DNA of 64,000 bases from Clostridiales bacterium (GTDB taxonomy: Bacteria > Bacillota > Clostridia > Peptostreptococcales > Anaerovoracaceae): NCBI GenBank assembly GCA_009911365.1, contig QXXF01000002.1:186001-250000 (forward strand), given 5' to 3'. Below the pieces are notes generated by a model, which saw only the letters and a program-made list of their open reading frames with translations, searched no databases and was not told where the DNA came from. Positions 1-8,450 of this stretch are shown piece after piece (position 1 is the first letter of the stretch; every line of letters begins with the position of its first letter). The position numbers and the translations under genes are program-made.

Positions 1-648
1 CAAAATCTTCAAAAGAGCCTGCTGCACGCCTTCTCCGCTTACGTCTCTTGTGATCGAAGGGTTATCGGATTTTCTGGCGATCTTGTCGATCTCATCCACA
101 TAGATGATTCCCTTCTGCGCTTTTTCTATGTCATAATCTGCTGCCTGTATCAGCTTTAGCAGAATGTTTTCCACGTCTTCTCCCACATAGCCAGCCTCTG
201 TCAGTGCTGTTGCGTCCGCGATAGCAAAAGGCACGTTGAGGATCCTTGCCAGTGTCTGGGCCAAAAGCGTTTTGCCTGAACCTGTCGGCCCAATCATAAC
301 GATATTGCTCTTCTGCAGCTCCACATCGTCACTCGCCAGGTTTGTGTTGTTGATTCGTTTATAGTGGTTGTAAACCGCCACTGCCAGGGCTTTTTTAGCC
401 GGGTCCTGTCCGATCACGTAATCGCTCAGGATCTCTGAGATCTCCTTTGGCTTTGGCAGCCTGTAACTGCCGCCCTGAGGCCCGCGCCGTTCGCTGGCCC
501 GCTCTTCATCCGCAATGATGTCCTGGCAAAGACCCACGCATTCATTGCAGATGTATACTCCTGATCCGCTGATGAGCCTTTTGACCTGGCTCTGCGGCTT
601 CCCACAAAAGGAGCATTTCAGTTCTCTGTTCTCATCATATTTTGCCAT
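1..648 (-). CDS. clpX: ATP-dependent Clp protease ATP-binding subunit ClpX (C-terminus cut by window edge)
   Basis: ClpX is the AAA+ unfoldase that recognises tagged proteins and feeds them to ClpP in the cytoplasm. The visible 216 residues begin with the ClpX zinc-binding domain (Cys12, Cys15, Cys34, Cys37), followed by the AAA+ core with Walker A GPTGSGKT at 120-127 and Walker B IDEID near 184-188. The family is usually about 410-430 residues, so roughly half lies beyond the left edge. The ATG at 648 follows an AGGGGG ribosome site and is 16 bases after the clpP stop, which makes clpP-clpX one transcript. Identity is secure from the zinc domain plus context. Confidence 0.97.
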   Translation of the reverse strand, partial: MAKYDENRELKCSFCGKPQSQVKRLISGSGVYICNECVGLCQDIIADEERASERRGPQGGSYRLPKPKEISEILSDYVIGQDPAKKALAVAVYNHYKRINNTNLASDDVELQKSNIVMIGPTGSGKTLLAQTLARILNVPFAIADATALTEAGYVGEDVENILLKLIQAADYDIEKAQKGIIYVDEIDKIARKSDNPSITRDVSGEGVQQALLKIL

Positions 649-664
649 GAATAACCCCCTGTTG

Positions 665-1246
665 TTATCTGAACGCCGATACTTTGTCTACCAGGCCGTA
701 AGCCACGGCTTCGTCTGCGCTCATAAAATTGTCTCGATCCGTATCCTGTTCAATGCGGTCAAGCGGCTGACCCGTGTTTTCACTGAGGATACGATTTAGT
801 TTTTCCCTCGTCTTCAAGATCCATTCCGCATGGATCTTGATATCCTCAGCCTGACCTTGCACCCCACCCAGCGGTTGGTGGATCATGATCTCCGCGTTTG
901 GCAACGCGTACCGTTTTCCCTTTTTGCCTGCTGAAAGCAGGAACGCACCCATACTGGCAGCCAAGCCAATGCATGTAGTGGAAACGTCCGGTTTGATATA
1001 CTGCATGGTGTCATAAATAGCCATGCCTGCGGTAACCGACCCTCCTGGGCTGTTGATATAGATGCAGATGTCTTTTTCTGGATCTTCCGCCTCGAGGAAT
1101 AAAAGCTGAGCCACTACCAGGCTGGCAAGATGCTCATCAATCTGCTCTCCTATGAATATGATCCGATCCTTCAGCAATCTGGAATAAATGTCATAGGAAC
1201 GTTCTCCCCTGCTCGTCTGTTCAATCACATAAGGAACTAATGCCAT
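665..1246 (-). CDS. clpP: ATP-dependent Clp protease proteolytic subunit ClpP
   Basis: Serine peptidase of family S14 forming the tetradecameric degradation chamber of the Clp protease. The 193-residue length is typical of the mature enzyme. The catalytic triad is visible as Ser98 (in GLAASMGAF), His123 (in MIHQP) and Asp172 (in DRDNF). It lies between tig and clpX in the order tig-clpP-clpX common in Bacillota and enterobacteria, so the three genes probably share transcripts that link nascent-chain folding with proteolysis. The tig-clpP gap holds a long inverted repeat, described separately. Confidence 0.98.
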   Translation of the reverse strand: MALVPYVIEQTSRGERSYDIYSRLLKDRIIFIGEQIDEHLASLVVAQLLFLEAEDPEKDICIYINSPGGSVTAGMAIYDTMQYIKPDVSTTCIGLAASMGAFLLSAGKKGKRYALPNAEIMIHQPLGGVQGQAEDIKIHAEWILKTREKLNRILSENTGQPLDRIEQDTDRDNFMSADEAVAYGLVDKVSAFR

Positions 1247-1274
1247 TGCGTAAAATCCTCTCTTTCTTCCTAAT

Positions 1275-1322
1275 CATAATGGGCGGAACGATCCGCGCCC
1301 GGACGTTCCCTCTCCCATTATG
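1275..1322 (-). repeat. Long imperfect hairpin between tig and clpP
   Basis: Outer arms CATAATGGG (1275-1283) and CCCATTATG (1314-1322) are perfectly complementary, and inner arms GGAACG (1285-1290) and CGTTCC (1304-1309) extend the stem. No T-tract follows on the minus strand, so this is not a classical terminator. It could stabilise or process the clpP message, or reduce read-through from tig. Confidence 0.6.
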
Positions 1323-1356
1323 AGTATTCACTGTTTTTCTGTGATTCAAACGTTGA

Positions 1357-2640
1357 TTATTTGATCACAGCCTGCTCAAACATAAAGTCAACAGCTTTTC
1401 TGACCCGAATGTCGTTTTGAATAAAGCCGATGCTTTCTGTGCCCAGCATTTCTCTGATCTTATCAGCGTCCATTTTGTACTGAATGGCCATGAGCTCAAA
1501 CTCTTTGTCCAGATCTTCATCAGAAGCTTTGATGTCTTCCTGATCAGCTACTGCGCTGACGATCATTCTTGTCTTTACTTTCTTGTGAGCTTCTTCTCTC
1601 AGTTCTTCTCTGAATTCTTCCGGCTTTCTGTTCAGATACTGGAAGTACTGTTCCAGGTTCATGCCCTGTCTTTGCAGCTGCTGGTCGAATTCGTTCATCA
1701 TGTTTGTCACTTCATCGTTGACCATCACCTCTGGAACGTCAATGTCATTGGCGTTAAACACGCTTTCCAGCACAGCGTTCTTCATCTGGTTTTCCGCCTT
1801 GGCAGCCGCGGCTTTTTTCAGGTTTTCTTCTGTATCCTTCTTCAACTCTTCCAAGGTGTCGTACTCACTGACATCCTTCGCAAACTCATCGTTCAGCTCA
1901 GGCAGTTCTTCTTCCTTGATCTCATGTACCTTACACTTGAACACAGCTTCTTTGCCTGCCAGATCCTCGGAATGGTATTCTTCTGGGAAGGTGACTGTCA
2001 CGTCTTTTTCGCCGCCTGGTTCCACGCCGATGAGTTGTTCCTCAAATCCAGGGATGAATGTTCCAGAACCCAGCTTCAAAGGCTGACGTTCCGCTGTGCC
2101 TCCTTCAAACCGCACGCCATCTGACCATCCTTCGTAATCCAGCAGCACGGTATCGCCATCCTGAGCCGGCCGTTCCACCAGAACCATCCGGGAATTCCGC
2201 TTTTGCAGATTTTCCATTTCCTGGTCCAAATCTTCTGGTGTCACCTCCGCGCTGATCCGCTCTATTTCCACGCCTTTATAATCCTTGACTTCTACGTCAG
2301 GATAAACAGCTACCGTCAATGTCACTGTAAATCCTTCGCCTTTTTTCAGATCACCGAACTCTGCCCTTGGACGGTCGATGACATCCAGCTCCAGTTCTTC
2401 CAGAGCCTTTGGATACGCGTCCGCAAACAAGTCGTTGACTGCGTCTTCAAAAAAGATCCCTTCTCCATAATGCTTTTCAATCAGGCTGCGAGGCGCTTTG
2501 CCCTTTCTGAACCCGTCGATAGAAAACTTGTCTTTGGAAGCTTTGTAAGCTTTGATCTGTGCCTGCTCAAACTCTTCTGACGTAAATTCGATGGTGAACT
2601 TTACATCGTTTTGTTCTTTTGAGATAAATGTTGCCTTCAT
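1357..2640 (-). CDS. tig: Trigger factor (ribosome-associated chaperone, peptidyl-prolyl isomerase)
   Basis: Trigger factor binds the ribosome exit tunnel and shelters nascent chains. The N-terminal ribosome-binding domain shows the signature GFRKGKAPR at residues 43-51, the FKBP-type isomerase domain lies at about 160-245, and the C-terminal chaperone domain is rich in Glu/Lys. A longer reading frame starts 27 residues upstream, but the ATG at 2640 has AGGAGG at ideal distance (2651-2656) and starts at the family's usual N-terminus, giving 427 residues. It is first gene of tig-clpP-clpX and has its own promoter upstream. Confidence 0.97.
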   Translation of the reverse strand: MKATFISKEQNDVKFTIEFTSEEFEQAQIKAYKASKDKFSIDGFRKGKAPRSLIEKHYGEGIFFEDAVNDLFADAYPKALEELELDVIDRPRAEFGDLKKGEGFTVTLTVAVYPDVEVKDYKGVEIERISAEVTPEDLDQEMENLQKRNSRMVLVERPAQDGDTVLLDYEGWSDGVRFEGGTAERQPLKLGSGTFIPGFEEQLIGVEPGGEKDVTVTFPEEYHSEDLAGKEAVFKCKVHEIKEEELPELNDEFAKDVSEYDTLEELKKDTEENLKKAAAAKAENQMKNAVLESVFNANDIDVPEVMVNDEVTNMMNEFDQQLQRQGMNLEQYFQYLNRKPEEFREELREEAHKKVKTRMIVSAVADQEDIKASDEDLDKEFELMAIQYKMDADKIREMLGTESIGFIQNDIRVRKAVDFMFEQAVIK

Positions 2641-2682
2641 TAATTTATATCCTCCTAAAATAATCAACACATAGTGCATATT

Positions 2683-2711
2683 ATTATACAGCTTTCCCTT
2701 TAAAAAGTAAA
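2683..2711 (-). promoter_or_regulatory. Sigma-A type promoter of tig
   Basis: On the minus strand TTTACT (2706-2711) and TATAAT (2683-2688) are separated by 17 bases. The sequence GGAAAGCTGTATAATAA around the -10 recurs exactly at the promoter of the gene starting at 56040. Confidence 0.7.
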
Positions 2712-2790
2712 GGAAAATCAAAAAAGGAACGTCTTATTGCCCAAAATCGCGCTCAAACCATCCCTTTTTTACGTCATGATTGTCAAAATT

Positions 2791-3408
2791 TCATTCTCGC
2801 TGTCCTAAAAGCACCAGCCCTCGATAGAATTTGCTTCTTTTTTCCGACACAACGCCGTACTTGTCCACTAGCTGCTGCCCTGTTTCTAGCAGATCCTCCT
2901 GCTCTCCGGAAAACAATTCGATTTCCACTTCGCAGATAGGGCTGCTGCCCTTTTCCGTGACGATCTCGCCGCTGTCCACGGAAACTTCTAACAAGCTGCT
3001 CTGGGTGTCCATGCGGAACCTACGCCGCTCGATGTGCATTTCAATGATTGGGCGCAACGGTTTTCCGCCAATGATCCGTATCAAGTCTTTACCTATATCG
3101 CTTTCTTCAAATGTCACTGGATTGGGGTGGGTGTCGATCACAGGGATGTTGATCTCCTCCCTAGTATGAAGGGCTCCCTCATTTTTGCCGCCCCATTTTA
3201 ACGATGCGATGAGTCTGTCGTCCTCTCTGCGGACTCTGTAAGCCATATCGTTTCCGCACAGGTCATAGTCCTCTGTATCGAAATAAGTAGCTTTCATAAA
3301 AACAGTTTCTCTGGTTTCCGGTTCTTCTAATTTTTTTAGACCTTCGTCTTCCCAGATCCGCATCGCTGTTTCGTTGTCGTTGATTGCGTATTTCAATTCA
3401 ATTTCCAT
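2791..3408 (-). CDS. CYTH domain protein (triphosphate tunnel metalloenzyme family)
   Basis: The CYTH fold binds triphosphorylated substrates in a beta-tunnel with divalent metal; members include inorganic triphosphatases and thiamine triphosphatases. The diagnostic ExExK motif is at the very N-terminus (Glu2, Glu4, Lys6), supporting the ATG at 3408 rather than a start 13 codons upstream. Acidic and basic tunnel residues recur (for example EVEIELF near the C-terminus), and no CHAD domain is attached. The protein has 205 residues. Substrate cannot be told from sequence; inorganic triphosphatase is the commonest activity in stand-alone bacterial members. Confidence 0.85.
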   Translation of the reverse strand: MEIELKYAINDNETAMRIWEDEGLKKLEEPETRETVFMKATYFDTEDYDLCGNDMAYRVRREDDRLIASLKWGGKNEGALHTREEINIPVIDTHPNPVTFEESDIGKDLIRIIGGKPLRPIIEMHIERRRFRMDTQSSLLEVSVDSGEIVTEKGSSPICEVEIELFSGEQEDLLETGQQLVDKYGVVSEKRSKFYRGLVLLGQRE

Positions 3409-3566
3409 AACGATTCCTTTTTTCAATTCTTTAAACGATCTGACCACTGAAAAGTAGTTACAGACAGCATGATATCACCTTATGGGAAAAATAGCAAGCA
3501 ATAATTTTTCCAATGGCGATTTGTGGAAAGTTCCGGTGTCTTCCGCCTTCTAAACTCGCTATACAG

Positions 3567-3596
3567 AGAAATCCCAGCCTGGAGACCGGGATTTCT
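3567..3596. terminator. Terminator hairpin after the arc operon
   Basis: Arms AGAAATCCC (3567-3575) and GGGATTTCT (3588-3596) are perfect complements. A T-rich stretch follows on the plus side and only a weak one on the minus side. It lies 18 bases beyond the arcC stop. Confidence 0.7.
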
Positions 3597-3613
3597 TTTG
3601 GATTGTTCTTGGT

Positions 3614-4558
3614 TTAGTTAAAAGTCAATACTGTTCCTGTCTTCCCTTCCAGGGCTTCTACCGCTTTGTCCAGTGAAGTGATGATCGCCCTTTTCTGCGG
3701 GAAGGCTCTGACGAACCGCATGGCGGCCTCTACCTTCGGGAGCATGCTTCCTGGGGCAAAATGGCCTTCTTCCATATACTGAGCTGCTTCTGCCAGAGAA
3801 ATCTGTTCCAGATCCTGCTGGTTCGGCTTGTTAAAGTTGATAGCCACCCTTTCAACCTCAGTGAGGATCATCAGGATATCCGCGTCCACTTGTTCTGCCA
3901 AAAGCTCTGCGGCAAAATCTTTGTCAATGACAGCCGCCGTTCCTTCCAGGCTTCCATCTGGACGTTCCAGCACTGGGATGCCGCCGCCGCCGCAGGTGAT
4001 CACGATCGCATGATCCCACAACTCTTTTACCGCATCGATTTCCACGATCTTTCTCGGCAGCGGAGAAGCTACGACTCTTCTCCAGCCTCTGCCCGCATCT
4101 TCCTTCATGGTGTAACCCTTTTCCTCCTGCAGCACCTTGGCTTCGGCTTCAGAATAGAACGGGCCGATGGGCTTTGTTGGGTTTTGGAAAGCTGGATCGT
4201 TTTCTTCTACGATCATCTGGGTAGCCACAGTCACTACCGGAATGTTTCTGTTCGTCTTGTTAAGCGCGTATTTCAAACACTGCTGGATATGGTAGCCGAT
4301 ATAACCCTGGGACATCGCGCCGCACACGTCAAATGGCATGGCTGGGGTCACATCCTTTGCAGCTTCGGAAGCCATGACAATACGACCTACCTGAGGGCCG
4401 TTTCCATGAACGACTGCGATTTCATACCCATTTTCACTGATTTCCGCGATATGCTTACAGGTTTTGCGTACGACAGCAAGCTGCGCTTCGGCGGTAGGCT
4501 CGTCTTTTCCAGACTGGAGCGCGTTGCCGCCCAGAGCGATTACAAGTTTTTCCTTCAT
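3614..4558 (-). CDS. arcC: Carbamate kinase
   Basis: Carbamate kinase transfers the phosphate of carbamoyl phosphate to ADP, the ATP-yielding last step of the arginine deiminase pathway. The 314 residues match the family, with the N-terminal ALGGNAL phosphate-binding motif and the conserved HGNGPQVG and CGGGGIPV segments. It is the last gene of the operon arcB-arcA-arcC, 26 bases after arcA, with AGGAGG before the ATG and a hairpin after the stop. Its presence shows that the neighbouring carbamoyltransferase works catabolically. Confidence 0.96.
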   Translation of the reverse strand: MKEKLVIALGGNALQSGKDEPTAEAQLAVVRKTCKHIAEISENGYEIAVVHGNGPQVGRIVMASEAAKDVTPAMPFDVCGAMSQGYIGYHIQQCLKYALNKTNRNIPVVTVATQMIVEENDPAFQNPTKPIGPFYSEAEAKVLQEEKGYTMKEDAGRGWRRVVASPLPRKIVEIDAVKELWDHAIVITCGGGGIPVLERPDGSLEGTAAVIDKDFAAELLAEQVDADILMILTEVERVAINFNKPNQQDLEQISLAEAAQYMEEGHFAPGSMLPKVEAAMRFVRAFPQKRAIITSLDKAVEALEGKTGTVLTFN

Positions 4559-4584
4559 TTTTTCCTCCTGATCGATTTCATGGT

Positions 4585-5805
4585 TTACAGATCATCTCTG
4601 TTGACCGGGCAGCTCATGCATCTTGGGCCGCCTCTTCCTCTGGAAAGCTCCGAGCTAGGCATCGTAATCACCTTGATACCTTTCGTTTCCAAGAGTTCAT
4701 TAGTCACATAGTTTCTTTCATAAGTGATAACAGTCGCAGGGGCAATGGCTAGTGTATTGGAACCATCGTTCCACTGTTCTCTCTGCGCTGCCATGGCATC
4801 ATCGCCTCCACAGCGGATCAGTTCAACAGCCGGAAGGTTCAGCTCCGCGCTGAGGATCTTTTCCAGTTCGCCCTGCATACTTTCAAAGTGGGCTTTTCCA
4901 TCAGGACTCAGTGTGATTTCATAAATCTGAAGCGGTCCTTCGATTTCCGGATGAATGGTGAACTTGTCAAAGTCAACCATGGTAAATACGGTGTCCAGGT
5001 GCATGAAAGCCCTGCTCTTCGGGATATCAAACACCAAAATTTTTTTGAAGCTGGATTCCTTGAGGATGTTTTCCGCAAAGCGTTCGATCCCGCCCGCAGT
5101 GGTCCTCTGGCTCAGTCCAATGGCTACGATATCTTTTGACAGCACCAGGACGTCTCCGCCTTCGATAGAGTATTCCTGATCATAGTCGTACCACAGATGC
5201 GTGCCTTCTGGTGCGAATTCCTTGTTATAACGATACATATAGCGCAGCAGCAGAGCTTCTCTTCTTCTCGCTGTGGTGCTCATATGATGCACGTTTAGGC
5301 CGTTTCCGACACAAGCACCTGGATCCCTTGTAAAGTACAGGTTTGGCATTGGATCCGTGTAATACGGATAGCCGGACGCGATATAGCTTGCCAGGGAGCT
5401 TCTGTTCTTCACTTCGATTTCGCTCTTCTTGATCCCTGCGATCACCTTTTCCACCAGCTGTTTTGCTTCCATTCCCAGGAGATATTCTCTCACTACTTCC
5501 TGCGCTTCTTCTGAGTAAATACCGCTGTCCGCGATAAATTCATCCACAAAGTTCCGTTTGATTTCGTCTGTTTTCAACGCCTTGGCTGTTTCATCCACAT
5601 AATAAACAACTTCTACGCCGTTCTCTCTAAGGATTTCCGCAAACCGGTCGTGTTCCTTCTGGGCAATTTTCAAATACGGGATGTCATCAAACAGCAAACG
5701 TTCAAAATTGTCGGGAACCAAGCCTTCGATCTCGCCTCCCAGTCTGTGGAGCAGCACTTTGTTTAACTTTCCGATTTCAGAGTAATTGTTAATTCCGGGT
5801 TTCAT
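4585..5805 (-). CDS. arcA: Arginine deiminase
   Basis: Hydrolyses arginine to citrulline and ammonia. The 406-residue protein shows the guanidino-group hydrolase landmarks: FTRDP, EGGD, FMHLDTVFT (catalytic His) and the C-terminal GGPRCMSCP with nucleophile Cys396. The start at 5805 is chosen because GAGGAGGG lies six bases upstream; the reading frame extends six codons further but that ATG overlaps the ribosome site. In clostridia the pathway supplies ATP and ammonia for acid resistance. No arginine/ornithine antiporter (arcD) and no ArgR lie nearby, so transport must be encoded elsewhere. Confidence 0.97.
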   Translation of the reverse strand: MKPGINNYSEIGKLNKVLLHRLGGEIEGLVPDNFERLLFDDIPYLKIAQKEHDRFAEILRENGVEVVYYVDETAKALKTDEIKRNFVDEFIADSGIYSEEAQEVVREYLLGMEAKQLVEKVIAGIKKSEIEVKNRSSLASYIASGYPYYTDPMPNLYFTRDPGACVGNGLNVHHMSTTARRREALLLRYMYRYNKEFAPEGTHLWYDYDQEYSIEGGDVLVLSKDIVAIGLSQRTTAGGIERFAENILKESSFKKILVFDIPKSRAFMHLDTVFTMVDFDKFTIHPEIEGPLQIYEITLSPDGKAHFESMQGELEKILSAELNLPAVELIRCGGDDAMAAQREQWNDGSNTLAIAPATVITYERNYVTNELLETKGIKVITMPSSELSRGRGGPRCMSCPVNRDDL

Positions 5806-5840
5806 GATGGACCCTCCTCTCATTTTCCTCTTATCCTAGT

Positions 5841-6836
5841 CTAACCGATCGTAGCCACAATAACGGATTTGATGGTATGCATTCTGTTTTCCGCTTCATC
5901 GAACACTTTAGAATGCTTGCTGCGGAACACTTCGTCCGTGACTTCGCGGATGTCGTATCCCGCGTCTTTCTGTGTCTTGGCCATGGTTGTTTCAAAGTCA
6001 TGGAAGGATGGCAGGCAGTGGAGGAAGATCACGTCCGGATTTTCCGTCGCCTTGATCATATCCATGTCAATCCTGAACGGTGTCAGCAGTTTTACCCGTT
6101 CTGGGATTTCAGCTTCTTCACCCATGGAAGCCCATACATCAGCGTACAGCACGTCCGCACCCTTCAGGCATGCCGGATCACTGGAAATTTCAATAGTTGC
6201 GCCTGTTTCCTTCGCCACTTCCTGAACCTTCGCGATCACGTTCTGATCCAGTTCCTTAGCCAGCACGTCAGGGCCGTATGCCACGTAATGCATGCCCATC
6301 TTCGCACATCCGTACATCCAGGCATAGCTCATGTTGTTTCTTACGTCTCCGCTGAATACCACCTTCACTTTGCTGAGCGGTTTTGCCACATGTTCTTCGA
6401 TGGTCAAAATGTCAGCCAGGATCTGAGTCGGATGATCCACGTCTGTCAGTCCGTTCCATACTGGAACTCCCGCATGTTTTGCCAGGTCTTCTACTACTGA
6501 CTGTTTGTAGCCTCTATATTCGATCCCGTCATAGAATCTTCCCAGTACCTTCGCCGTGTCTTCCAGGGACTCTTTCTTGCCCATCTGGGAGCTGCCAGAA
6601 TCCAGGAATGTCACATGAGCACCTTCATCCAGGCACGCCACTTCAAATGCGCATCTTGTTCTTGTGGAAGTCTTTTCAAAGAGCAGAACCACGTTCTTTC
6701 CTTTCAGTACTTCATTGTGGATGCCTGCTCTCTTCTTTGCTTTCAGATCATGAGCCAGATCCAGCATATAACGGATCTCTTCCGGCGTGAAATCCATAAG
6801 TGTTAAAAAACTTCTGCCTTTTAAATTTACTGCCAT
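5841..6836 (-). CDS. arcB: Ornithine carbamoyltransferase (catabolic)
   Basis: Converts citrulline and phosphate to ornithine and carbamoyl phosphate in the arginine deiminase pathway. Motifs visible in 331 residues: STRTR (carbamoyl-phosphate binding), HPTQ and HCLPSFHD (ornithine-loop region). It is the first gene of arcBAC with AAGGAG before the ATG. Catabolic rather than biosynthetic use is inferred from operon partners arcA and arcC. The gap upstream (6837-6968) holds the candidate promoter and a GTACCAGT direct repeat described separately. Confidence 0.97.
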   Translation of the reverse strand: MAVNLKGRSFLTLMDFTPEEIRYMLDLAHDLKAKKRAGIHNEVLKGKNVVLLFEKTSTRTRCAFEVACLDEGAHVTFLDSGSSQMGKKESLEDTAKVLGRFYDGIEYRGYKQSVVEDLAKHAGVPVWNGLTDVDHPTQILADILTIEEHVAKPLSKVKVVFSGDVRNNMSYAWMYGCAKMGMHYVAYGPDVLAKELDQNVIAKVQEVAKETGATIEISSDPACLKGADVLYADVWASMGEEAEIPERVKLLTPFRIDMDMIKATENPDVIFLHCLPSFHDFETTMAKTQKDAGYDIREVTDEVFRSKHSKVFDEAENRMHTIKSVIVATIG

Positions 6837-6888
6837 TTTTCAATTCTCCTTTTCATTCATTTAAGTTCGTCAGAGTTATTTTGCCTGT

Positions 6889-6959
6889 CTTTAACAAAAT
6901 AATACTATATTTATCCTAAAACAAAAAGTACCAGTTATCGTGTTTATACGTGTACCAGT
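6889..6959 (-). promoter_or_regulatory. arcB promoter region with GTACCAGT direct repeat
   Basis: GTACCAGT occurs at 6928-6935 and again at 6952-6959, 24 bases apart start to start. On the minus strand (ACTGGTAC twice) the proximal copy overlaps the position expected for a -35 element of a TATAGT -10 sequence. GabR/MocR-type regulators are known to bind direct repeats, and such a gene lies immediately upstream, so this is the likely operator of an activated arc promoter. The link is inference. Confidence 0.5.
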
Positions 6960-6968
6960 ACTTTGATT

Positions 6969-8450
6969 TTAAAGGGTTGCGGGCTGAAAGCCTTTATTTT
7001 TCTGAATTTTCTGCGCCGCTTCAATCAAAATTTTCATCCCTTTTTTGATCTGTTCCTCTGTTGGGTAAGAGTAATTGAGCCTGATATAATTTCCCCCTGG
7101 GTTTTTTTCTGGAAAGAAAATGTCTCCAGGGATAAAAGACAGGCCTTGTTTTTCCGTTTCTCTCATTAACTTGGAAACACTCAGCTCCCCTGGCAGCTTC
7201 ACCCACAAATAAACGCCGCCCTTTGGCTTGCGGTAAGACAGACCCAGCTCCTGTGCGGCTTCATCCAGGTAGCCACACATCAAGTCTCGCTTTTTTTGAT
7301 AGGCGGCTCGAAAATCCTCCAGTTTGCTGAGGAACGTCCCATCCTTGAGGTATTGGCACGTCAGCTCCTGGGGCATCCAGTCCAAGGTCACTAGTCTCAC
7401 AGAAACCATTTCGCTCAGGCTTTTGACCACTTCCCTCGGCGCCAACATAAAGGAGATCCCCACTCCTGGCACCAAGGTCAGGGAAAAGGAATACATGTAG
7501 ATCACATTCTGCCCCGGGTCCATGGCTTTCAAAGAAGGAATCTTGTGCCCTTCAAAAAACAACTCCGAAGCTTCGTCATCTTCCACGATTGGCAGTCGGT
7601 ACTGATAAGAAAGATCCAATAGTTTTTTCCTCCGTTCCAAAGAGAGGACGGTCCCTGTAGGATTATGGTAGCTGCAGTTGACGTAGATGAACCTTGGTTT
7701 GTGCGTCTCGATAAGCGGTTCCAGATTGTCACAAATCATGCCGTCTTCGTCCATAGGCACGGTGATAACCTCCGCGCCTGCCAGTTCAATGGCCCGATAA
7801 ACGTCAGGGGACGTGCTTTCTTCTGTAAGGATCTTGTCGCCTGGAGAAAGGAGCAGGGTCACCAGAAAGTCCAGTGCCTGATTATTTTCCGAAAAGATCT
7901 GGACTTGTCCTGGATTTGTCAGCACCCCTTTTGTCCGCATAAAAGCGGCGATTTCTGTCCGCAGTTCCAAATCGCCCTGATAAGGCGTATAGAAATAAGA
8001 AGGCCTGTTTCCAGAGGATAGGATCTGGGCCAGGCAATCCGCCACTTCCTGCTGGCTGTACACGTCCCGGGCCGCTATGCCTGCTGCGAAGGAGATTTTG
8101 CTTTCTGCTTGGGATTTGAGGAACATTTCATCAAAGGCGCTGCCGATCTCCATATATTTCTGTTTCATGATGCCCTGCCAGTTGACGGCCTTTCGCTTTT
8201 TCTGCTCCGTCTGTTTGTAATCCACCTGATAACCTACCCCCTGGTAGGATGTGATCAGTCCGTCAGCCTTTAGTTCGTTATAGGCCCGGACAATAGTGTT
8301 TCTGTGAAGTCCTAAGTTTTTCGCCAAAACTCGTTCCGAAGGCAGCACGTAGCTGTCCACCAGCTCTCCTTTGAGGATCTTCTCTTTGATCTGGGCCGAA
8401 ATCTGGAGATAGACAGGAGTTTTCAGCCGCTTATCGATGGATAGACGCAT
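6969..8450 (-). CDS. MocR/GabR-type regulator: GntR winged helix plus aminotransferase-like domain lacking the PLP lysine
   Basis: Residues 1-75 form a GntR winged helix (PVYLQISAQIKEKILKG, LPSERVLAKNLGLHRNTI), and the remaining ~400 residues have the fold-type I aminotransferase layout of MocR regulators. The EDD motif that holds the PLP ring nitrogen and the terminal IRLNYS arginine are present. However, the Schiff-base lysine of the S-x-S-K motif is replaced by Leu324 (SFSLTLVPG), and the PGxRxG arginine is also missing. The ligand may therefore be something else, or PLP may bind non-covalently. Start 8450 is preferred (AAGGA upstream) over 8471; it overlaps the rlmL stop by 20 bases. The gene precedes arcB, which it may control. 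Confidence 0.85.
   Translation of the reverse strand: MRLSIDKRLKTPVYLQISAQIKEKILKGELVDSYVLPSERVLAKNLGLHRNTIVRAYNELKADGLITSYQGVGYQVDYKQTEQKKRKAVNWQGIMKQKYMEIGSAFDEMFLKSQAESKISFAAGIAARDVYSQQEVADCLAQILSSGNRPSYFYTPYQGDLELRTEIAAFMRTKGVLTNPGQVQIFSENNQALDFLVTLLLSPGDKILTEESTSPDVYRAIELAGAEVITVPMDEDGMICDNLEPLIETHKPRFIYVNCSYHNPTGTVLSLERRKKLLDLSYQYRLPIVEDDEASELFFEGHKIPSLKAMDPGQNVIYMYSFSLTLVPGVGISFMLAPREVVKSLSEMVSVRLVTLDWMPQELTCQYLKDGTFLSKLEDFRAAYQKKRDLMCGYLDEAAQELGLSYRKPKGGVYLWVKLPGELSVSKLMRETEKQGLSFIPGDIFFPEKNPGGNYIRLNYSYPTEEQIKKGMKILIEAAQKIQKNKGFQPATL

Noticed and set aside
3761-4711. A 316-codon plus-strand open frame antisense to arcC/arcA
   Set aside because: It has no ribosome site and lies fully opposite well-supported genes with family motifs; it is a by-product of codon bias.
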